From the NCBI GenBank assembly GCA_018882485.1, contig VERU01000226.1, forward strand, positions 1 to 5,061: DNA of 5,061 nucleotides, read 5' to 3'. Below, piece by piece: positions 1 through 5,061 of the stretch. Every line of letters starts with the position of its first letter. Position 1 is the stretch's first letter. The DNA comes from Rhodoferax sp. GTDB taxonomy: Bacteria > Pseudomonadota > Gammaproteobacteria > Burkholderiales > Burkholderiaceae_C. Position numbers and translations under genes: made by a program. Under the pieces are notes generated by a model. That model did no database searches and was not told the origin of the DNA. It worked only from the letters and a program-made list of their open reading frames with translations.

Positions 1-536
1 CTCATGTTGGCCTGGTTGAAGAAGATGCGTCCGAAGTGCTCGCGGTCGGGAAACACCTCGTCCTGGTTGGGCAGGTTGGCGCCACCGGAGTCCACCAGGT
101 AGATGCAGGGCAGGTGGTTCTGGGCCGCGATTTCCTGCGCCCGCAGGTGCTTCTTGACCGTCATGGGGTAGTAGGTGCCCCCCTTCACGGTCGCGTCGTT
201 GCACACGATCATGCAGTCCACGCCGCTGACCCGGCCGATGCCTGCGATCAGCCCGGCGCCGGGTGCGCTGTCGCTGCCGTCGCGGTCCGGGTACAGGCCC
301 AGGGCCGCGAGGGGCGCAATCTCCAGAAACGGCGTGCCAGGATCCAGCAGCATCTGCACCCGGTCACGGGGCAGCAGCTTGCCCCGTGCCGTGTGCCGGG
401 CCCGGGCCTGTTCGCCGCCGCCCTGGGTGACCTGCTCGAAACGGGCCCGCAAATCCTCCACCAGGCCGCGCATGGCCGTCGCGTGGCTCAGAAATTCGGC
501 CGAGCGGGCATTCAGTCGGGTCTCCAGCACAGCCAT
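1..536 (-). CDS. liuB: Methylcrotonoyl-CoA carboxylase beta (carboxyltransferase) subunit, 5' part only
   Basis: The first 178 codons are present; the gene continues past the left edge. The product is the carboxyltransferase subunit of a biotin-dependent acyl-CoA carboxylase. It moves carboxyl from carboxybiotin to 3-methylcrotonyl-CoA to give 3-methylglutaconyl-CoA, a cytoplasmic step of leucine breakdown. Motifs typical of the MCC/geranyl-CoA carboxylase branch are visible: LDPGTPFLE (about 64-72), GIGRVSG (99-105), [12 protein letters not shown] (113-124), [12 protein letters not shown] (126-137), and [10 protein letters not shown] (147-156) followed by [20 protein letters not shown]. The ATG at 536 is chosen because GAGAGG lies 5 bases upstream (542-547) and the N-terminus has normal family length. 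About five extra residues sit at 82-91 ([10 protein letters not shown]) compared with the MCC sequences I remember. The gene follows the patatin gene after 46 bases that carry a palindromic operator, so it likely starts its own unit. Geranyl-CoA carboxylase is the main alternative; the symbol is provisional. Confidence 0.9.
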   Translation of the reverse strand, partial: MAVLETRLNARSAEFLSHATAMRGLVEDLRARFEQVTQGGGEQARARHTARGKLLPRDRVQMLLDPGTPFLEIAPLAALGLYPDRDGSDSAPGAGLIAGIGRVSGVDCMIVCNDATVKGGTYYPMTVKKHLRAQEIAAQNHLPCIYLVDSGGANLPNQDEVFPDREHFGRIFFNQANM

Positions 537-541
537 GGTCG

Positions 542-547
542 CCTCTC
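542..547 (-). promoter_or_regulatory. Ribosome-binding site of the carboxylase beta gene
   Basis: On the minus strand GAGAGG ends 5 bases before the ATG at 536. This good purine-rich match fixes the start codon. Confidence 0.6.
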
Positions 548-554
548 GTTGAAG

Positions 555-575
555 TTGACGTTACGTAAACGTCAA
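555..575. promoter_or_regulatory. 21-bp palindromic operator upstream of the carboxylase gene (LiuR-like?)
   Basis: Arms TTGACGTT (555-562) and AACGTCAA (568-575) are exact reverse complements around the centre ACGTA. The site lies between the patatin stop and the carboxylase start, 19 bases before the ATG at 536. It is one of the few AT-rich spots in a GC-rich window and sits outside coding sequence, so codon bias does not explain it. Shape and sequence fit a dimeric regulator. From memory it resembles the sites predicted for LiuR, the MerR-family regulator of leucine/isovalerate genes in proteobacteria, which fits the downstream gene. I could not check the published consensus. No regulator gene lies in the window. 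Confidence 0.6.
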
Positions 576-580
576 TTATC
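575..580 (-). promoter_or_regulatory. Possible -10 element for the carboxylase gene
   Basis: GATAAT on the minus strand matches TATAAT at five of six bases. It would start transcription inside the 555-575 palindrome, so a bound regulator would block initiation. The -35 candidate 17 bases upstream (CTGGCG) is poor. Alternatively the TTGACG at the upstream edge of the palindrome could act as a -35 box, but no good -10 follows it. The exact promoter is therefore uncertain. Confidence 0.35.
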
Positions 581-582
581 CA

Positions 583-2010
583 TCAAGGCGCCTGCGGCGC
601 CAGCCCCTTGAGCAAGGCCTGAAACTGCGGTGACGCCTGCAGCACCCGACGCCCGGCTTCGATGAGCTCGGTGACCTCGGCCGGGCCGACGCTGAAGGCC
701 GTGGGGATCTGCAGCAGGCGGCGGCGCGTGGGCTCGTCGGCGGCATCGCGCAGGTTGACCTGGATGACATGCAGTTCGGCATCCCGGGCGAACACATCGC
801 CACCGATCGCCGCGCGCGCGGCCAGCTCGGCCTGCCAGCGACGGGCCACGTCCGTCAGAAAGGCCTGGGTCTCCTTGGTGGCCCGCGCACCGGTGCCGAA
901 CAGCAGGCTGTCGACCACCTGGGGAATGCCGGGCAGGCGATCGCTGGTGTCGATGTTGACCGAGGGATCGCGCTCGGAGTTCACCGCGATCAGCACCAGC
1001 CGCCGCACCGCAGTGCGCGCCGGAGCCGCGCCGCGCACCAGTTGCCAGCCCAGGGATTCGCCAGCCAGCGCCCGGTCCAGCAGCCGGCGCAGCCCCAGGT
1101 TGTCCGACAGTCCTCCGTCGACCAGGTGGATATACGGCCGGGCCGCCGCATCCAGGTAGCTGCGCTCCTGTTCCTGCACCAGCCGGGCCCGGTAATCCTC
1201 CAGCTCGGGCTGCCGCTCGGTACGGGTCGCATCCGACCACAGGCAGTGCGCACGGTGGTTGTGCAAGGTCATGGGGCTGAGCACCAGCGGCACCGCAGAC
1301 GACGCGGCGACCGCGAAGGACAGGGGCACGTCCGCCAGCCGGGAGCACAGCAGGTCGAACTGGTCGGGCGTGAACTCGAAGGCCGTGCCCAGCGACAGAT
1401 CGGTGGCGGTGATCAGCAGATTGGGATGCCCCAGCCGGTTCGGCAGCTCGCCGAAGGTGCGCCCGCGGTACAGGTCGTCCAGGCGCTGTGCCAGCAGGTG
1501 GCTGCGCCCCAGCCAGGGCGAACTGAGCGCGTGGAGCGAGGCCGGGCGCAGCGCGTGGCCGATCAGGCTGTTCTGGAAGTTGTGCCGCAGGTAATCCCGC
1601 TCGAAGCCGGCCAGACCCTCGCTGCCGAAGGCCGCCAGGTAGGCCGCCACGATGCTGCCGCCCGATACGCCGCTGACCAGATCGGTCTCGTCGAGCAGGC
1701 TGGTCGGCCGCCCGTTCCACACGAAGCGGGTGTCACGCAGGGCATCGAGCACGCCATAGCCGAAGGCGGCGGCGCGGGCCCCCCCGCCGGACAGGGCAAC
1801 CACCACCAGCAGGGAGGGATCGCGCTCCTGAGCGGGATCGATCGGCAGCGCGGGGCTTTCCATACGCGCGGTCAGGGGTGGATTGACCCAGGGCCGCAGG
1901 CTGGGGCAGCCCGCCAGGGCCGCAAGGAGCAGCCCCAGCAGCACCAGCCGTACGGCGCGGGCTGTCAGGCGGCTCGACCGGGCGGACCTGCTGCTCGGCA
2001 TGGAGGCCAT
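583..2010 (-). CDS. Patatin-like phospholipase, predicted lipoprotein
   Basis: The 475-residue product is a predicted acyl hydrolase of the patatin family, probably acting on phospholipid or other lipid esters at the cell envelope. Residues 8-35 form a lipoprotein signal: basic RSARSSRLTARAVR, the hydrophobic stretch LVLLGLLLAALA, then lipobox LAGC with Cys35. The patatin core follows, with oxyanion loop SGGGAR (74-79), nucleophile elbow GVSGG with Ser116, and the DGG motif at 298-300 supplying Asp298 of the Ser-Asp dyad. All catalytic parts are present, so an active enzyme is expected. Residue +2 of the lipobox is Pro, so the final membrane is uncertain. The ATG at 2010 starts 7 bases after the HAD stop, and an in-frame ATG at 2001 is equally possible. 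Neither has a clear Shine-Dalgarno, so coupling to HAD translation is likely. The open frame runs on to 2139, but that part overlaps the HAD gene and lacks signal-like sequence. The true substrate is unknown. Confidence 0.88.
   Translation of the reverse strand: MASMPSSRSARSSRLTARAVRLVLLGLLLAALAGCPSLRPWVNPPLTARMESPALPIDPAQERDPSLLVVVALSGGGARAAAFGYGVLDALRDTRFVWNGRPTSLLDETDLVSGVSGGSIVAAYLAAFGSEGLAGFERDYLRHNFQNSLIGHALRPASLHALSSPWLGRSHLLAQRLDDLYRGRTFGELPNRLGHPNLLITATDLSLGTAFEFTPDQFDLLCSRLADVPLSFAVAASSAVPLVLSPMTLHNHRAHCLWSDATRTERQPELEDYRARLVQEQERSYLDAAARPYIHLVDGGLSDNLGLRRLLDRALAGESLGWQLVRGAAPARTAVRRLVLIAVNSERDPSVNIDTSDRLPGIPQVVDSLLFGTGARATKETQAFLTDVARRWQAELAARAAIGGDVFARDAELHVIQVNLRDAADEPTRRRLLQIPTAFSVGPAEVTELIEAGRRVLQASPQFQALLKGLAPQAP
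587..601. repeat. Short GC-rich inverted repeat at the end of the patatin gene
   Basis: GGCGCC (587-592), loop TGC, then GGCGCC (596-601) form a perfect 6-bp hairpin spanning the last codons of the patatin gene. On the minus strand it is followed by TTGATGG and not by a run of T, so it does not look like a standard intrinsic terminator. It could slow or partly stop transcription before the carboxylase promoter, or simply reflect GC-rich codons. Confidence 0.35.
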
Positions 2011-2017
2011 GGACGGG

Positions 2018-2680
2018 TCAGAGCACCAGCTCGGGCAACTGAGCCATGTCGGTGAAGACCCGGTGGGCACCAGCGGCCCGCAGGGCCTCAGGCGACTGGG
2101 CCGCCGGCGATGGGGCGGCGTAAGCCAGCACCGTGGCACCGGCCGCCACGCCCGCGCGCTCCCCCACCACCGTGTCCTCGATCACCGCACAGCGGGCCGG
2201 GGCGACCCGCAACACGCGGGCGGCCTCCAGATACACATCGGGGTGGGGCTTGGAGCGGGCCAGTTCCTGCCCGCTGAAGATGCGGCCCTCGAACAGGTCG
2301 ATGAGGGCGATGTGGCGCAGCATCAGCTCGACCTTGAGCCGGTCAGCTCCGGACGCACAGGCAATGCGCCCTTCCAGCCGCTGGTGGATGCGGCGCACCG
2401 CCGGCTGCACCCCCGGCACGGCCTGAACCTGCTCCAGCAGGGCCGCGTTGCGGCGATTGCGGAACTCGGCCAGCCAGTCCTCGGTGAGCGGCTGCCCGGT
2501 GCGCTGCTCGATCAGCGCGGCCTCGTCACGCACCGCCTTGCCGGCAAAGATGCGCAGGCACTCGGCTTCGTCGAGCTCCCAGCCGCGATCGCGCAGCATC
2601 AGGCGAAACACCTCATTGGTGATCCCCTCGCTGTCGACCAGCACCCCATCGCAATCGAACAGGACCGCCTCGAAACCCAT
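2018..2680 (-). CDS. HAD-superfamily (subfamily IA) phosphatase, beta-phosphoglucomutase/phosphoglycolate phosphatase type
   Basis: The 220-residue product is a complete cytoplasmic HAD hydrolase, probably a phosphomonoesterase on a small sugar phosphate or similar metabolite. Motif I is LFDCDGVLVDSE, with nucleophile Asp9 and general acid/base Asp11. Motif II is Ser110 in CASGA, motif III is Lys144 in SKPHPDVYL, and motif IV is VIEDTVVGERAG with Glu168 and Asp169 as Mg2+ ligands. The helical stretch at about 18-85 between motifs I and II is the C1 cap, as in beta-phosphoglucomutase and phosphoglycolate phosphatase. The ATG at 2680 is chosen because the protein begins directly with the first beta strand (MGFEAVLFD); only a weak GGGG-type ribosome site precedes it. 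It lies 44 bases after the rhodanese stop and 7 bases before the patatin start. Family members differ widely in substrate, so none is assigned. Confidence 0.9.
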   Translation of the reverse strand: MGFEAVLFDCDGVLVDSEGITNEVFRLMLRDRGWELDEAECLRIFAGKAVRDEAALIEQRTGQPLTEDWLAEFRNRRNAALLEQVQAVPGVQPAVRRIHQRLEGRIACASGADRLKVELMLRHIALIDLFEGRIFSGQELARSKPHPDVYLEAARVLRVAPARCAVIEDTVVGERAGVAAGATVLAYAAPSPAAQSPEALRAAGAHRVFTDMAQLPELVL

Positions 2681-2724
2681 GGCACCCCGGTCTGTCTCTG
2701 CGCCTGCCGTCGTCCGAAGGCGGG

Positions 2725-3153
2725 TCAGCCGCCGGTCGCCTTGCGCCGCGCCTTCTGCTCGGCCAGGGTTTCCACCGGCCCGCCCCGGGCCTGCCACTCG
2801 GTGTAGCCGCCATCGATGTGGGCCACCCGGGTCATGCCCATGTCCTGCAGCGTCTTGGCGGCCAGCGCACTTCGCCAGCCGGCGCCGCAGAACAGCACGT
2901 ACTCGCGGCTTTCGTCGCCGAACACCGGCTTGTAGTAGGGCGACTGCGGGTCCACCCAGAATTCGAGCATGCCGCGCGGCGCATGCAGCGCGCCGGGAAC
3001 GGTTCCGAGGTGCTCCAGCTCGCGCACATCCCGGATGTCCACCAGCTGCAGCGTGGGGTCCTGCAGGCGTTCGCGGATCTGCGCCACGCTGTAGGTGGTG
3101 ACCTGGGCCATGGCCTCGTCGACCAGCTGGCGAAAACCTCGGGTGATGGGCAT
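2725..3153 (-). CDS. Single-domain rhodanese-like sulfurtransferase
   Basis: The 142-residue protein is one rhodanese domain, a cytoplasmic sulfur-transfer module that carries a persulfide on its active-site cysteine. Features in order: substrate-side motif LVDIRDVRELEHLGTVPGA (about 37-55), HAPRGMLEFW (57-66), active-site loop CGAGWRS with Cys89 and Arg94, and the domain-closing HIDGGYTEW (112-120). The Cys-containing loop has the normal length for a sulfurtransferase, and with Cys present it is likely active. About 20 residues follow the domain, ending in a basic tail (KARRK). The start at 3153 is preferred over an in-frame ATG at 3192 because GGAG lies 7 bases upstream (3161-3164) and the 13 extra residues look noncoding. 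It sits between the MBL hydrolase (76-base gap) and the HAD gene (44-base gap). The sulfur donor and acceptor are not evident. Confidence 0.92.
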   Translation of the reverse strand: MPITRGFRQLVDEAMAQVTTYSVAQIRERLQDPTLQLVDIRDVRELEHLGTVPGALHAPRGMLEFWVDPQSPYYKPVFGDESREYVLFCGAGWRSALAAKTLQDMGMTRVAHIDGGYTEWQARGGPVETLAEQKARRKATGG

Positions 3154-3160
3154 GGTGGTA

Positions 3161-3164
3161 CTCC
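3161..3164 (-). promoter_or_regulatory. Ribosome-binding site of the rhodanese gene
   Basis: GGAG on the minus strand, 7 bases before the ATG at 3153, decides this start over the upstream ATG at 3192, which it lies downstream of. Confidence 0.65.
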
Positions 3165-3191
3165 GTCGGGTGTCGGGGGAAGCGGCTTGCA

Positions 3192-3197
3192 ATTATC
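3192..3197 (-). promoter_or_regulatory. Possible internal -10 element before the rhodanese gene
   Basis: GATAAT occurs in the 76-base gap between the hydrolase and rhodanese genes, about 39 bases before the rhodanese ATG. It lies within a 10-base stretch identical to one before the carboxylase gene. No convincing -35 box is 16-18 bases upstream, so this is a weak candidate for an internal promoter. Confidence 0.25.
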
Positions 3198-3229
3198 CAG
3201 CCTGCACGGGTGGCGCGGGGCAGCACCGG

Positions 3230-4144
3230 CTAGCGATCGAGCAGCCAGTCCCGATCCAGGGCCGCCGCGCCGGATCGCACCAGGTCCTGCACCAGGTCGT
3301 CCAGAGCCGGCTCCAGCTCCGCCTGGCCGGCACCGGCAGGCAGCAGGGTGCACAGGTAGGCCGACGCACGGGCCCACTGCAGCAAATCGGCGCGGCACAC
3401 CCGCTGCCACTCCAGCAGCTTGAACTTCAGCAGCACCTTGGCCGCGTGCCGGCGGTGCCGCGCCGGGCTGGCGACAAAGGCGGCCAGCCGCTGGCGCGCC
3501 GTGGCCAGCGCAGGCGCCAGCTGGTTGAATGGGGCGCCATGGCCGGGGATCACCTGCAGCGGCTGCAGCGATTCGATCAGGTCCAGCGTGGCCGCCACCT
3601 CGGCGAAGGCGTCGATGCCCTCGATCTCGGGGAACACCACGCCAAAGCCCTGTTGCCACAGCGCATCGGCCGAAATCAGCACGCGGGTCTCGGGCTGGAA
3701 CAGGATCACCGAGTGCGGGTCGTGGCCCGGCGCGGCATGGACCTGCCAGGGCGAGCCACCCAACACCCGCTCGGAACCGGGCTGCAGCAGCCCGTCGAAG
3801 GCAAAGCGCGGGCACGACTGTCCGGTCGGGATGTGGCTGAGCGCGGTGGCGTCCCAGTCCCGGACCGCCTGCGCCTGCCCGGGGGGGATCAGGGTGTGCA
3901 GGCCCGGGTACGTGGCCTGCAGAGCGGCGTTGCCGCCACAGTGGTCGCTGTGCAAATGGGTGTTGAGCAGCAGGTCCAGCGGCCGGCCCTGCAGGCCGGC
4001 GGCCACCAGGGCCAGCGTCTGCCCGGCATGGGTGCAGTAGCCGCTGTCGATCAGCGCGGTGCCGGCCTCGCCGCAGATCAGGATGTTGTTGGACGACAGC
4101 CAGCCGCGCTGCAGCACCTGCAGGCCTGGAGAGGTCGGCGCCAT
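3230..4144 (-). CDS. Metallo-beta-lactamase-fold hydrolase
   Basis: The 304-residue product (319 if the in-frame GTG at 4189 is used) is a soluble metal-dependent hydrolase. Counting from the GTG, the ligand set is complete: THLHSDHCGG with His78, His80, Asp82 and His83; PGHDP with His156; SADAL with Asp175; and IPGHG with His217. A dinuclear metal site, usually zinc, is expected. About 100 residues follow the last ligand, including a basic segment (RHRRHAAKVLLKFKLLEW). This resembles the C-terminal helical or winged-helix extension of LACTB2-type members more than the shorter ETHE1 persulfide dioxygenases. The ATG at 4144 is preferred because VLQRGWLSSNNIL then begins close to the N-terminus. 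It is not preceded by a clear Shine-Dalgarno but lies one base after the stop of a 17-codon reading frame. The substrate is unknown: thioester, lactone and nucleic-acid hydrolysis are all possible. The dehydrogenase next door makes a thioester worth considering, by inference only. Confidence 0.9.
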   Translation of the reverse strand: MAPTSPGLQVLQRGWLSSNNILICGEAGTALIDSGYCTHAGQTLALVAAGLQGRPLDLLLNTHLHSDHCGGNAALQATYPGLHTLIPPGQAQAVRDWDATALSHIPTGQSCPRFAFDGLLQPGSERVLGGSPWQVHAAPGHDPHSVILFQPETRVLISADALWQQGFGVVFPEIEGIDAFAEVAATLDLIESLQPLQVIPGHGAPFNQLAPALATARQRLAAFVASPARHRRHAAKVLLKFKLLEWQRVCRADLLQWARASAYLCTLLPAGAGQAELEPALDDLVQDLVRSGAAALDRDWLLDR

Positions 4145-4145
4145 G

Positions 4146-4199
4146 TCAGGCCGGCCTGCCGCAGCGGCAGGTCCGACGCAATAGCTCACCGGTCGGCAT
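4146..4199 (-). CDS. Possible 17-residue leader peptide (minicistron)
   Basis: The ATG overlaps the stop of the acyl-CoA dehydrogenase gene (TGATG). GGAG (4206-4209) lies 6 bases upstream at ideal spacing. The frame encodes MPTGELLRRTCRCGRPA and ends in TGA one base before the ATG of the metallo-hydrolase at 4144. The hydrolase starts themselves lack a ribosome site, so ribosomes could load here and re-initiate at 4144. The peptide is arginine- and cysteine-rich, with no known family. It could equally be chance, because the GTG at 4189 would put the same bases in the hydrolase frame. Confidence 0.3.
   Translation of the reverse strand: MPTGELLRRTCRCGRPA
4147..4170. repeat. Two overlapping palindromes just upstream of the hydrolase ATG
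   Basis: CAGGCCGGCCTG (4147-4158) is a perfect 12-bp palindrome. CTGCCGC (4156-4162) pairs with GCGGCAG (4164-4170) around a single A. Both lie immediately before the ATG at 4144 and would fold strongly in mRNA, potentially hiding that start unless ribosomes translate through from upstream. High GC content makes such structures common, so function is unproven. Confidence 0.4.
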
Positions 4200-5061
4200 C
4201 AAAGGCTCCGCTGGATGATGATTTTCTGCACGTCGCTGGTTCCCTCGTAGATCTGGCACACGCGGACATCCCGGTAGATGCGCTCCAGCGGAAAGTCGCT
4301 GACGTAGCCATAGCCGCCCAGGGTCTGGATGGCGGCGCTGCACACGGCTTCGGCCATTTCGCTGGCGTACAGCTTGGCCATGGCGGCTTCTTTCAGGCAG
4401 GGCCGGCCGGCATCGCGCAGCGCGGCAGCATGCCAGAGCAGCTGCCGCGCGGCCTCGATGCGGGTGGCGCATTCGGCCAGCCGGAAACCCACCGCCTGGT
4501 GCTGCAGGATCGCCTGCCCGAAACTCTGGCGATCGCGGGCATAGGCCACCGCCACCTCGAGTGCGCTGCGCGCCATGCCCACGCTCTGGGCCGCGATGCC
4601 GATGCGGCCGCCTTCCAGGCCGCCCAGCGCAATCGCATACCCCTCGCCCTCGCGGCCGATGCGGTTTTCGGCCGGAATGCGGCAATCGTCGAACTGGATC
4701 TGGGCGGTGTCGCTGCTGTGCTGGCCCAGCTTGTCTTCCAGCCGGGCCACCCGGTAACCCGGGGTGTCGGTGGGCACGAGGAAGGCACTCATGCCCTTCT
4801 TGCCCGCGCCCCGGTCGGTGACCGCAATGACGATGGCCACATGGCCGTTCTGGCCGCTGGTGATGAACTGCTTGACCCCGTTGAGGCGGTAGGCGTCGCC
4901 GTCGCGCACGGCCGTGGTCCGCAGGGCCGAGGCATCGGAGCCCACATGCGGCTCGGTCAGGCAGAAGGCGCCCAGCATCCGGCCCTGTGCCAGCGGGGTG
5001 AGCCAGCGCGCCTGCTGTTCAGGGCTGCCGTAGCGCATGAGGATGGCATTGACCGGGCAGT
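4199..5061 (-). CDS. Acyl-CoA dehydrogenase, C-terminal part (start beyond the right edge)
   Basis: 286 in-frame residues are visible. The frame is open to the window edge (CPVNAILMRYG...), so the ATG at 5038 is internal and roughly 90 N-terminal residues are missing. The enzyme is a cytoplasmic FAD-dependent dehydrogenase that introduces the alpha,beta double bond in an acyl-CoA and passes electrons to ETF. Visible family motifs include FCLTEPHVGSD in the flavin-binding beta domain, FITSGQ, RDRQSFGQAILQHQ in the C-terminal helical domain, LGGYGY, and IYEGTSDVQ near the C-terminus. The Glu of YEGTS (codon 4244-4246) sits where the catalytic base lies in short-, medium- and 2-methyl-branched-chain enzymes. 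Isovaleryl-CoA dehydrogenase instead uses a Glu in an earlier helix; here that helix reads GLEGGRIGIAAQ. A butyryl-, 2-methylbutyryl- or isobutyryl-type substrate is therefore more likely than isovaleryl-CoA. The stop is 9 bases from the GTG and 54 bases from the ATG of the hydrolase, consistent with one operon. Confidence 0.93.
   Translation of the reverse strand, partial: CPVNAILMRYGSPEQQARWLTPLAQGRMLGAFCLTEPHVGSDASALRTTAVRDGDAYRLNGVKQFITSGQNGHVAIVIAVTDRGAGKKGMSAFLVPTDTPGYRVARLEDKLGQHSSDTAQIQFDDCRIPAENRIGREGEGYAIALGGLEGGRIGIAAQSVGMARSALEVAVAYARDRQSFGQAILQHQAVGFRLAECATRIEAARQLLWHAAALRDAGRPCLKEAAMAKLYASEMAEAVCSAAIQTLGGYGYVSDFPLERIYRDVRVCQIYEGTSDVQKIIIQRSL

Noticed and set aside
36..611. Plus-strand open frame of 191 codons opposite the carboxylase gene
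   Set aside because: The minus strand encodes an unmistakable MCC-type carboxyltransferase. The plus frame is low-complexity and also runs through the operator region.
769..2055. Long open frame of 428 codons on the plus strand opposite the patatin gene
   Set aside because: It is the antisense shadow of a GC-rich gene: composition is rich in Gln, Gly, Arg and Ala, no motifs are seen, and the opposite strand has a complete catalytic enzyme.
2011..2139. N-terminal extension of the patatin frame back to the ATG at 2139
   Set aside because: It overlaps the HAD gene by over 120 bases, and the added residues precede and would spoil the lipoprotein signal.
2701..2722. CGCCT/AGGCG inverted repeat between the HAD and rhodanese genes as a terminator
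   Set aside because: It has only 5-bp arms, a 12-base loop and no T run, which is expected by chance at this GC content.
2681..3226. Upstream extension of the HAD frame through the rhodanese gene as a fusion protein
   Set aside because: The extension is an out-of-frame reading of the rhodanese gene, with Arg/Ala/Gly-rich sequence and no motif. HAD motif I begins right at the ATG at 2680.
3881..3887. Run of seven G in the metallo-hydrolase gene as a possible phase-variation tract
   Set aside because: It encodes the expected Ile-Pro-Pro-Gly in frame, is short for slippage in a GC-rich genome, and the reading frame is intact.

Overview
The window is GC-rich DNA, with codons ending mostly in G or C. 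Every convincing gene lies on the minus strand, so transcription runs from right to left. Gene content and codon style suggest a Gram-negative proteobacterium, most likely a betaproteobacterium. That is an inference from general resemblance of the proteins, not from a search. The longest gap between genes is under 90 bases. No rRNA, tRNA, CRISPR array, insertion sequence or other mobile element is visible.

In the direction of transcription the layout is as follows. (1) The C-terminal three quarters of an acyl-CoA dehydrogenase enters from the right edge (4199-5061). (2) A metallo-beta-lactamase-fold hydrolase with a complete metal-ligand set follows (3230-4144, or from a GTG at 4189). (3) Next is a single-domain rhodanese with its active-site cysteine (2725-3153). 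(4) A HAD-superfamily phosphatase follows (2018-2680). (5) Then comes a patatin-like phospholipase with a lipoprotein signal (583-2010). (6) Last is the N-terminal third of a methylcrotonoyl-CoA carboxylase-type carboxyltransferase subunit (1-536), which leaves through the left edge.

The acyl-CoA dehydrogenase and the MCC-type carboxylase point to acyl-CoA or branched-chain amino acid (leucine) catabolism. The four genes between them have no obvious step in that pathway. They may be carried along as a housekeeping or detoxification group: hydrolase, sulfurtransferase, phosphatase, lipase. Tight spacing (9 to 76 bases) suggests co-transcription from the dehydrogenase to the patatin gene. The carboxylase gene probably has its own promoter. 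The 46-base gap before it holds a near-perfect 21-bp palindrome with 8-bp arms next to a GATAAT element, which looks like a regulator operator. From memory it resembles the sites of the MerR-family leucine-catabolism regulator LiuR.

The least ordinary spots are three: that operator; a possible 17-codon minicistron with a good ribosome-binding site and a structured leader between the dehydrogenase and the hydrolase; and a 10-base element shared by two intergenic gaps. I see no evidence of a wholly new defence, mobile or RNA-based system. Most of the window is ordinary metabolic gene content.
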